From: Bacilli bacterium
GTDB taxonomy: Bacteria > Bacillota_I > Bacilli_A > RF39 > UBA660
Length of the DNA: 30,470 nucleotides
Reading direction: 5' to 3'
Assembly: GCA_022801735.1 (NCBI GenBank)
Contig: JAAWSW010000005.1
Coordinates: forward strand, 1-30,470
Below are positions 23,837 through 30,470 of the stretch, piece by piece. A program made the position numbers and the translations under genes. The notes beneath the pieces are model-generated. The model was not told where the DNA came from, did no database searches, and saw only the letters and a program-made list of their open reading frames with translations. The first letter of the stretch is position 1; the number at the start of each line of letters is the position of its first letter.

Positions 23837-25564
23837 TCATGGTGCAGTAAATGTTATATAATCTATTCCATTTACTGTTGAGAAGTCATAAGTAACATTA
23901 TTAACCTCATATATTGTATGACTTACACCACTAGCATCTGTAATAGTAGCCACTACACTTCCAAAGCCACTTATTTGTGGTGCGTTATTTATATTATTAA
24001 TGTTATTAATTGCTTCTATTTGCTTGCTTAGGTCTCCTTTTGTAGCCTGAGGATAAGCAAGTGTTATTTTATTTCCTGGTGTTATATCTAACACTCTGAA
24101 ATATGTATAATTTGGATTTTTAGCATCAGAGTAAATATTTATCATTACGTTTTTACTCTTACCTTGTACTATGTGATAATCAGAAAATTCGGTAAAGGTG
24201 CTCTTTCCAACGTTTGTTAGTAAACTTGTACCAATTGGTCCTGGATTATCCACATCGATAAAGGTATTACGTATTTGTTTAAATATTTCATTGCTGTCTG
24301 CAGTAACTGCAGGGTATACTACTAAACTACGAAGAAAGTTATTCCAAGCGGTTAAGTAATTTGTTTCTGAATTATCAATCATTTTTGCTTCATCAATACT
24401 GGTGAATTTGTTATCTATTGATGTGATTATTGAATCATAGAAATGTAATATTATGAGATTGTTATTAGCATCTACGACCTCTGGTCTAATCTCAACTATG
24501 TTTCCATTAAATGCTGCATTAATTTTGCCAGTATATGAATTAATATAATTCATAATTTTATTGATTCCACCATTGGCTTTTAATTTATCAGTACCATATT
24601 GATTAAGATACTCTATAAAGATATTGTTCCTATCTACTGGGTTAGCAACAGAAAAGGCAAATTGATAATGCGATTTTTCTGTTGTGTGATAGTCTCTATC
24701 CCAAGTATAAGCATATCCTAAGAAATTAATCCCAAAGATATAACTTGGAGTACCGTTATTTTCATTAAAGGCAAAGCCTTTTAATCCTTTTGCTTTTTCT
24801 CTAAATACATCATCTTTTATGTCTAAAGTGGTTGAAGCAGGATAATCTACAAACATTGTATTAAAGTATTGTGTTAATATGGTTAATGATTCATTACTAA
24901 CTTTGCCTTCATAAGTCTGTCTTAATGATTTTATGGCCTTTTGATAAAGTGTCATTTTTTCTTCTACAGGTGGGACTCTATCATCAGTATAGTAATCTGA
25001 TAATTTTAAAGCGTTTTGATTTTCAAAATATGTAAAGGTTGTATCATCGTTACCTTGATAATTTTGTATTGTTTCTTCTACTTTTAAATCTAAGTGAATG
25101 TATTCTTTATCGTTAGCAACATCTGGGTTATCTACAACTGTACATTTTGCTTGAAATGATATGGTATCATCTGAATTTAATGATGTGTACCATACATTAT
25201 TTTCTGAATTATGTCCATTTGGTGATCTTAGCGATCCTTTTATGATTGAACATTTATTTTGATTGTCTTTTAAAGTAATTTTGTATGTATCTTTTGTATC
25301 AGATTTTTCTTTGTTTGGATCTTCGTACATTATTTGATTTCTTTTGAAAGAAATATTATATATAGCATCTAAATATGTAGAAGAACTATCTAATTTTATA
25401 GATAAATTATCATTATTACTTAATTCAATACTTTTTAAATGAATATCATAGGAGAAATCTCCTGTTTTAATGTATTTTGCGTGAGATTTTGGTAAATCTA
25501 CAATTGCAAATACACAAAGCATTATAATTGGAATAATAATAAATTTTTTAATATTTAATTTCAT
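23837..25564 (-). CDS. Large exported protein of unknown function, last gene of the fibre-like operon
   Basis: 575 aa from the ATG at 25564, preceded by GTGGGG; the GTG at 25576 lies in that site. A basic start and a hydrophobic segment (9-22) lead to PKSHAKYIKTGDF, the AKY pattern seen at SipW-type cleavage regions. The first 170 residues are beta-rich and include two Cys (CSII and AKCTVV). The middle (about 200-450) is predicted mixed, with Trp/Tyr-rich GYAYTWDRDYH. The C-terminus has an Asn-rich NNINNINNAP stretch and ends DYITFTAP. I do not recognise a family. It follows the 191-aa TasA-like gene by 20 bases, so it is probably a cargo or tip protein of the same surface structure; that is inference. 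Confidence 0.8.
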   Translation of the reverse strand: MKLNIKKFIIIPIIMLCVFAIVDLPKSHAKYIKTGDFSYDIHLKSIELSNNDNLSIKLDSSSTYLDAIYNISFKRNQIMYEDPNKEKSDTKDTYKITLKDNQNKCSIIKGSLRSPNGHNSENNVWYTSLNSDDTISFQAKCTVVDNPDVANDKEYIHLDLKVEETIQNYQGNDDTTFTYFENQNALKLSDYYTDDRVPPVEEKMTLYQKAIKSLRQTYEGKVSNESLTILTQYFNTMFVDYPASTTLDIKDDVFREKAKGLKGFAFNENNGTPSYIFGINFLGYAYTWDRDYHTTEKSHYQFAFSVANPVDRNNIFIEYLNQYGTDKLKANGGINKIMNYINSYTGKINAAFNGNIVEIRPEVVDANNNLIILHFYDSIITSIDNKFTSIDEAKMIDNSETNYLTAWNNFLRSLVVYPAVTADSNEIFKQIRNTFIDVDNPGPIGTSLLTNVGKSTFTEFSDYHIVQGKSKNVMINIYSDAKNPNYTYFRVLDITPGNKITLAYPQATKGDLSKQIEAINNINNINNAPQISGFGSVVATITDASGVSHTIYEVNNVTYDFSTVNGIDYITFTAP

Positions 25565-25584
25565 CCAAAACCCCACTTTCTATT

Positions 25585-26160
25585 TTATTTTTTTTGAATT
25601 GCTGAATAGCCTACATTGACTATTTCTTGGTAATTATGTTCAACTTTATAAGAATTATTTTTAAATTTTAATTTTAATTTATATTCTTTATTGTTGTTTT
25701 TTGTTGGTCCTACTTCACTTATTAAAGTAAATAGGTTATTTTCAAGTGATAGTTCGGTGTTATCACTCATTGTTGTGTTAAATTTATTACTTCCTATATT
25801 TTCTGGAATAGTAACATCATTTAAACTAATTATTTCAAAATCGTTATTAACGATTATATTTAATATTAAATCGGTTGCAACTTCTACTTTTTCAGTATTT
25901 ACTGTAAATTTATATTCAAGCCTATCATATGGTTTATAACTTGTTAAATTACATAAATTTGGTGATGTTGTAGAGCAAATATCTCCTTTGGTTATTTTGA
26001 CGTTAAATTGTGCTGGTCTAGCACTATCATTAGTTGCCATAGAGGAAATATATTTTGAGTATGTTACTACGCCTGTTACTATTAACAGGGCTAAAACATA
26101 TAATATAAGCCATTTAATTAGATTTCCTCTGAATGTTTTACTATGTAGTAATTTACCCAT
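25585..26160 (-). CDS. TasA/camelysin-like SipW-dependent protein
   Basis: 191 aa. A long hydrophobic segment (15-33) ends in VVTYSKYISSM, followed by SARPAQFNVKI, the two-part signature (YxKY then ARxAxFxV) at the start of TasA/CalY-like proteins. The mature part is a beta-sandwich-like chain with one Cys pair (C62, C70) and a final VNVGYSAIQKK. It lies 17 bases after the SipW-type peptidase gene, as tasA does in Bacillus. It may be a minor subunit or TapA-like accessory, since the first gene of the operon looks like the major subunit. Confidence 0.8.
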   Translation of the reverse strand: MGKLLHSKTFRGNLIKWLILYVLALLIVTGVVTYSKYISSMATNDSARPAQFNVKITKGDICSTTSPNLCNLTSYKPYDRLEYKFTVNTEKVEVATDLILNIIVNNDFEIISLNDVTIPENIGSNKFNTTMSDNTELSLENNLFTLISEVGPTKNNNKEYKLKLKFKNNSYKVEHNYQEIVNVGYSAIQKK

Positions 26161-26177
26161 AATATATCTTCCTTTCT

Positions 26178-27080
26178 TTATCTTTTTTGGTTGTTTATTT
26201 TTTTATAATTATTTCTATTTTTTTTATTCTTATAGTTATTGTAATTTTGGTATTTTCTTTTTTTATTTTTATATTTTTTTTGATTATATGATTTTTGTTG
26301 TTTTCTTTTTTTATTTGTATTAGTCATACCAACTACTTTTTGTTTGGGAGCATTTTCTTCTAAGCGCTTTTTGACTTCTTGTCTTCTTTGTTCTTCTTTT
26401 AATTTTTTAAATTCTTGGAATTCTTCTTGTTCCTTTTGTTTTCTTTGCTCCTCTTTCATTTTCTTAAATTCTGCATAATCTTTTTTATCTTGTTTCTTTT
26501 CTAATTTTTCTTTAATTTTTTGTTTTCTTCTAAGCGCTTTTTGCAGTTGTTTTTGTTCTTTTATTTTTTGTCTTTTTGTTTTCTTTTTTTCTCTTTGTTC
26601 TTCTAAACTAATTAAATAACTATAAAGTATTCCAATTATTAGAATAAAGATAAGCATTAATGGTTGGCCAATGCATGATAATATTTCACCTAGGTAAGGT
26701 ATTTTGAATATGTATTTTCCAACTATTTTATCTCTATTTATTGGGTCATCTTTAGAATCATTATTATCACCTTTTGTAATTATTTGGTTTTGATTTATTG
26801 ATTCTATTCTATGGGTTACAAACGCACCATTGATATCATAAAATGTTACAATATCTTTTTCTTTATAGTTTTTTTCGTTGGTATCAATAACTATTAACTC
26901 ACCTACATGAATCGTAGGTTCCATTGAGCCAGACACGACTTCAAGTGTCTGATAACCAAAGATTGTTGATAAATCTTTATTTAATATTTTAATGTTTATA
27001 AAATTATAAACATTCATTGCTACAACTAATATAATTATTGTAGCGATAATAACCCTAATTATCTTTTTTAATTGTTTCAT
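26178..27080 (-). CDS. sipW: SipW-type signal peptidase I with long charged cytoplasmic tail
   Basis: 300 aa from the ATG at 27080 (the GTG at 27092 is also in frame). N-terminal membrane segment 8-30. The catalytic Ser is S52 in VVSGSMEPT; the partner is H90 in FVTHRIES, not Lys, the archaeal/ER-like type shared with Bacillus SipW; D105 lies in TKGDNND. A second membrane segment spans 137-157. SipW proteins usually end shortly after this. Here about 140 residues follow: a Lys/Glu/Gln-rich coiled coil with two near-copies (YAEFKKMKEEQRKQ and FQEFKKLKEEQRRQ), then a Lys/Asn/Tyr tail (KKRKYQNYNNYKNKK). It should process the TasA-like proteins on both sides; it starts 3 bases before the lipoprotein stop. 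Confidence 0.9.
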   Translation of the reverse strand: MKQLKKIIRVIIATIIILVVAMNVYNFINIKILNKDLSTIFGYQTLEVVSGSMEPTIHVGELIVIDTNEKNYKEKDIVTFYDINGAFVTHRIESINQNQIITKGDNNDSKDDPINRDKIVGKYIFKIPYLGEILSCIGQPLMLIFILIIGILYSYLISLEEQREKKKTKRQKIKEQKQLQKALRRKQKIKEKLEKKQDKKDYAEFKKMKEEQRKQKEQEEFQEFKKLKEEQRRQEVKKRLEENAPKQKVVGMTNTNKKRKQQKSYNQKKYKNKKRKYQNYNNYKNKKNRNNYKKINNQKR

Positions 27081-27081
27081 A

Positions 27082-29739
27082 TTATTTCTCACACATCTTA
27101 TCTATTTTGTCAAAGTCGTATGAAATAGTTAATGTATAAATATCATTGTTTTTTATTACATAATTTCCTATTTCTGTGTCACCTGTTGAATCTACCCATT
27201 TCCATAATAATGAAATTTCTGTTTCTTCACCTTTTTCAAGTCTTATGGAATTTAGGTCCAATGTTTGACTAAAATGATATGATCCATCCACATTTGCTTT
27301 TTTGGTAGCATTTGCTTCTTTATTTAATATCCAATATTCATTGGTTTGTTGTCCATTTGGACTGTAGTATAAATAATTAGGATTATTATATCTTTTGATG
27401 ATATACCCCATATTTAAACAATTGTTTTCAGAAGAACAAATGGTATCTTCTTCAATGTTTAATTTGTTAAGGGTAATTGGACCATTGGTTGTATTTTTTA
27501 TTCGCATAATATATGAACCTAATGTTCCTGGATAGATAAAGTGTTTTGTATTATCATCTAGAACAAATATATCCACATCTGTAAGATATAACTTACTTGA
27601 TGTCTGATAGTCTACTGAAGTATCGTTTATGTCATATATGGCATATAAATCAAGATCGTTTTTAACTGTGATTTTTGGATTGATAATTTTGTTGTTATTG
27701 GCATCTAACTCTAATTTATATATTGGATTACTTGTTTTAGAATTATCTGCATCATAGCCAATAAATTTATATGATTTACAGTTTGTTTGATCTGTTAGTA
27801 TATATGCTTCATTATATGGTGATAAATCTAACACTTCATTAGCGAAGTAACTTAGTTCATATTTATCAGCGAATGAATTAAAGAATCCTTGTTTCCCATC
27901 TATATTATTAGCGTATAATGTCACGTAATATAGTGGCTCAATATCAAAGTGAATCTCATATGAATCGACTTTGTTAGCATCACTTAAGCCTTTTCGATAT
28001 CCTGAAACTTTGATTTTGCCATCTTTTAGTGAGTTGTAGGATACTTTAATTGCATATGAAGTTGTTCCACTTTCTAAATTATTATAATCTAGATCAAATG
28101 GTCCTTCTAATATGATATAGGACTGTCCATCAGTAATAGTAAGTTTGGTATCTCCATTAGAAGATATAGATTTTGTAATATTAGCATCTGTTATTACGCC
28201 ATCTAGAATATTACTATTAATAATAATATTTTTATAATTATTAGGACTATCTGCCCTATATCCAACTTTATAATTTCTACTTGATGTTATATAAAAGTCT
28301 TTTATATTTTCAGTAGTTTCTTTGTTTACTGTTATGTTGTAAGACTTTTTAACACCGTCTTTTGAAGTTACAAGTACTGTAATTGTATTTGTTCCTTCTT
28401 TTAAATTTGTATTACCTATAATAGTTACTTTTGAGTTTGGATCTTCTGGGAGTGCTTCTACTATTAGGTCTTCTATATTATTTGGAATATTACTGTTTAA
28501 TGTATAATTATAGGTGTTTTTATCAAATGCTGGTCTAATCTTATAATCTTTGACTTCTAAACTTGCTAAATTTGCATTAGTTTGTTTTTTATCAGGCGCT
28601 AATCTATTTACGGCTATTAAGTATGTATTAGTATCGCCACTTTCGGCGGTTACTTTAATGGTTACAAGGTTGTTGCCTACTTTAAAGTTGTTATTGCCTG
28701 TTATTGTTACTAAAGAACCACTATAGTTTGCTAATGCATCTATATTTAAACTTGTTACTTCATTTGGTACTGTTACTGTATATTTAAAAATTTCTGGTTT
28801 AAATAGTGGAGTTGGAGCATATCCACCTAGTCCTAATGATTTTAATAGGGCATCTGTCGATAATGAATCTATATTGTTCTTTTTATTTATTTTTACAGTA
28901 TAGGTTTTTTCTTTACCATCTTCCGCTTTAACTTTAATTTGTATTTCTGTACTATTATTTGGTAAGTTTATGTTACCTAAGCCTGATAAAATTTGTGCTT
29001 TATCGGATACTGTTGTTCCACTTAAATTAACACTTTTGGTCCCTATTGGAACTACTACTACGTATTCTGTAATATCTGGATTGAAAGTAGGGGCTATTTT
29101 ATATTTCCCATTATCTACTTTTAAACTACTTAATCTTGCATCACTAGATTTTTTTATATCAGAAGTGTCTTTATCTGATGGTTTTACTTTGTTAGTAGTT
29201 GTTGGTTTATTATTTTTGTGAGGCTTATTTGTTTTTTTATTTGGAGTAGTTATGTAAGAAGGCTTACTACTTCCATTTTTTACTTCAACTTTTGTTTTGG
29301 CTATATATTTATAACCGTTGGCCTTTGATGAAAGGGTTAGGGTAAAATGACCTCGTTGTTTTGGTTTTATTAAAACATATCCGTCTTTTACTTCGCATGT
29401 AGCAATTTTTGAATTTGATGTTTTACAACTATATTTTTTTGGTTTGAAACCTTTTGCGGTATAACTTAATTTATAGTCTCCATCTTCAAGATAAATTATT
29501 ATTCCTTTTTTATAATCGATTAAATCAAATTTTAAGTTATCATTTTGATTTATTTTAAAGTCATTTATATTATCATGTATATCGATTTCATCTTCTTTAT
29601 TTATTTTACCTATGTGACCAAAATGTTTTATTACTGTACAACTTGTTAATAAAAGAAATATTATTATAAGAATAATTATAATTTTTATTATTATTTTTCT
29701 TTTACTTGAATCGTTTGAGTTTTTTTCTTCTTTTACCAT
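27082..29739 (-). CDS. Multidomain surface lipoprotein ending in a TasA-like domain
   Basis: 885 aa. Residues 15-34 are a very hydrophobic segment ending in a lipobox-like LTSC (Cys34), so a lipid anchor is likely. Then: a BIG2-like Ig domain (about 68-155), a Lys/Thr/Pro linker (156-200), three cadherin-like beta-sandwich domains (202-285, 297-379, 390-473; each LxSLxV...F.P....Y.V ... G.N.I.I.V...DG...TY.I.V), an unassigned segment (474-602), a B-repeat (Flg_new)-like domain (604-703, with YKFIGYDAD and DLYAIY) and a C-terminal domain (715-880). The last has YPGTLGSYIMRIKNTTNG and LLWKWVDSTGDTEIGN, closely paralleling IAPGTAYQYTFKLTNETTG and LYWKWAFDGDDEEDTELGN of the first-gene product. 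GGGGAGGGG precedes the ATG. It could anchor or nucleate a fibre. Confidence 0.85.
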   Translation of the reverse strand: MVKEEKNSNDSSKRKIIIKIIIILIIIFLLLTSCTVIKHFGHIGKINKEDEIDIHDNINDFKINQNDNLKFDLIDYKKGIIIYLEDGDYKLSYTAKGFKPKKYSCKTSNSKIATCEVKDGYVLIKPKQRGHFTLTLSSKANGYKYIAKTKVEVKNGSSKPSYITTPNKKTNKPHKNNKPTTTNKVKPSDKDTSDIKKSSDARLSSLKVDNGKYKIAPTFNPDITEYVVVVPIGTKSVNLSGTTVSDKAQILSGLGNINLPNNSTEIQIKVKAEDGKEKTYTVKINKKNNIDSLSTDALLKSLGLGGYAPTPLFKPEIFKYTVTVPNEVTSLNIDALANYSGSLVTITGNNNFKVGNNLVTIKVTAESGDTNTYLIAVNRLAPDKKQTNANLASLEVKDYKIRPAFDKNTYNYTLNSNIPNNIEDLIVEALPEDPNSKVTIIGNTNLKEGTNTITVLVTSKDGVKKSYNITVNKETTENIKDFYITSSRNYKVGYRADSPNNYKNIIINSNILDGVITDANITKSISSNGDTKLTITDGQSYIILEGPFDLDYNNLESGTTSYAIKVSYNSLKDGKIKVSGYRKGLSDANKVDSYEIHFDIEPLYYVTLYANNIDGKQGFFNSFADKYELSYFANEVLDLSPYNEAYILTDQTNCKSYKFIGYDADNSKTSNPIYKLELDANNNKIINPKITVKNDLDLYAIYDINDTSVDYQTSSKLYLTDVDIFVLDDNTKHFIYPGTLGSYIMRIKNTTNGPITLNKLNIEEDTICSSENNCLNMGYIIKRYNNPNYLYYSPNGQQTNEYWILNKEANATKKANVDGSYHFSQTLDLNSIRLEKGEETEISLLWKWVDSTGDTEIGNYVIKNNDIYTLTISYDFDKIDKMCEK

Positions 29740-29770
29740 AATTCCCCTCCCCTCTTGGGTATATGTTTAG

Positions 29771-29824
29771 CTTCCTACTAAACCTACTAATGTTAATAGG
29801 CTTAGTAGGAAGTTAAAAACTTCC
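29771..29824 (-). promoter_or_regulatory. Overlapping alternative hairpins after the first fibre gene
   Basis: A 16-bp stem (29771-29786 with 29797-29812, one G-U) has a 10-base loop and no T-run after it. A second hairpin, GGAAGTT-TTT-AACTTCC (29808-29824), shares CTTCC at 29808-29812 with the long stem, so only one can form at a time. Position between the first gene and the lipoprotein gene suggests a processing, stability or attenuation element. Confidence 0.7.
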
Positions 29825-29847
29825 TTATATTTAAACTGAAATAATGA

Positions 29848-30432
29848 TTAATCGATTTGTTCAGCTGTGATTGTTAAGTTGATTTTAGCCCATGCTGGAG
29901 TAGCAGCATTTCCTAATTCTGTGTCTTCTTCATCATCACCATCGAAAGCCCATTTCCAGTATAAAGTTTCATTTCCAAATTCTGTATTTGCATTAACAGC
30001 AGTATATTTAGTGTTTAATTCAGCAATTACATCAGTAAGTGATTTGTAAGTTGTACCATCTAAACTAAATACTAATTTACCATCTAATGTACTATCAATT
30101 TCAGAATTGTCTTCAAATTTAATACTATATTTAACTTCTGGAGTAACTTTTCCTGTAGTTTCATTAGTTAATTTGAATGTATATTGATATGCAGTACCTG
30201 GAGCAATTACTCTATCAGTATTACTTGAAGTTACTGTTCCATCATAACTGTCTTGGAATAAATCCATAGTTACTGCAGTATCTCCACCAAATGAGAATCC
30301 CCATTTAGCAACTCTTGCTTGGTCTGTAAAGTCGTTACTTGATGTATATTTAGCATAAGTACCTGCTACTGAACCAGTAGATAAAATTACAGTCAAAACT
30401 AATACTGCTAAAATTGAAATCTTCTTAGTCAT
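29848..30432 (-). CDS. TasA/camelysin-like SipW-dependent protein, likely major subunit
   Basis: 194 aa. Hydrophobic signal 5-25, then AGTYAKYTSS and DQARVAKWGFSF, the SipW-dependent signature. The mature domain has VIAPGTAYQYTFKLTNETTG (75-94) and LYWKWAFDGDDEEDTELGN (157-175), typical of the TasA/CotN beta-sandwich family, and is acidic with no Cys. AAGGAGGTGA precedes the ATG, the strongest site in the cluster. First visible gene of the operon, followed by a strong hairpin, both as expected for the most abundant product. TasA forms functional amyloid-like or donor-strand fibres in Bacillus biofilms; polymer formation here is inferred. The promoter is beyond or at the window edge. Confidence 0.88.
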   Translation of the reverse strand: MTKKISILAVLVLTVILSTGSVAGTYAKYTSSNDFTDQARVAKWGFSFGGDTAVTMDLFQDSYDGTVTSSNTDRVIAPGTAYQYTFKLTNETTGKVTPEVKYSIKFEDNSEIDSTLDGKLVFSLDGTTYKSLTDVIAELNTKYTAVNANTEFGNETLYWKWAFDGDDEEDTELGNAATPAWAKINLTITAEQID

Positions 30433-30470
30433 TGTTTCACCTCCTTAAATATACTTTTAATTTCCTTAGG

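Noticed and set aside
26178..27080. Classical Ser-Lys bacterial signal peptidase I
   Set aside because: The catalytic partner position is His (THRIES), which marks the SipW/ER type.
1..30470. UGA-as-Trp (code 4) Mollicute
   Set aside because: UGA is the clean stop of map and of the 575-aa gene, and Trp codons are UGG.
1..30470. CRISPR arrays, tRNA or rRNA genes, insertion sequences
   Set aside because: No spaced direct repeats, cloverleaf sequences, rRNA segments or transposase genes were seen.

Overview
The window is low-GC, AT-rich DNA with strong AGGAGG-type ribosome binding sites and standard stop codons. UGA ends map at 9320 and the large exported gene at 23837, and UGG encodes Trp, so there is no sign of Mycoplasma-type code. 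Gene order and protein families point to an uncultured Firmicutes lineage (Bacilli/Erysipelotrichia-like or a gut relative of the Mollicutes). This is inference; no rRNA is present.

Almost everything reads on the minus strand, so biological order is right to left. (1) 20832 to 6797: one long S10-spc-alpha ribosomal superoperon of 29 genes, rpsJ to rplQ, including secY, adk, map, infA, rpmJ and rpoA. It has a near-perfect promoter and a structured leader at 20833-20995 and a terminator at 6754-6776. rpmD (L30) is absent. (2) 6712 to 861: the block that in Firmicutes usually reads ecfA1-ecfA2-ecfT-truA-rplM-rpsI. Here ecfT is missing, both ATPases have degenerate ABC motifs, and two orphan small genes, an SDR and an M19-type dipeptidase lie between rplQ and ecfA1. 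The truA terminator is interlaced with the rplM promoter. (3) 1 to 860: a Panacea-domain protein (often antitoxin-like) and tandem 10-bp repeats just past the rpsI 3' end, possibly the edge of an integrated element.

(4) 21047 to 30470 is the accessory region of most interest. From the right edge leftward an operon encodes: a TasA/camelysin-like exported protein with a very strong ribosome binding site; a hairpin pair; an 885-aa lipoprotein with Ig-like, cadherin-like and B-repeat-like domains ending in its own TasA-like domain; a SipW-type signal peptidase with an unusual long charged cytoplasmic tail; a second TasA-like protein; and a 575-aa exported protein of unknown fold. It looks like a rearranged and expanded tapA-sipW-tasA fibre system. 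A GH25 lysozyme with an SH3-like domain follows on its own promoter. Next is a divergent pair: a small XRE-type regulator (plus strand) and an exported protein (minus strand). The promoter of the exported gene has a 16-bp palindrome exactly filling its -35/-10 spacer, and its signal-peptide codons contain a 14-A tract that puts the sequence as read one base out of frame. That combination suggests transcriptional control plus phase-variable or slippage-dependent expression of a surface protein.
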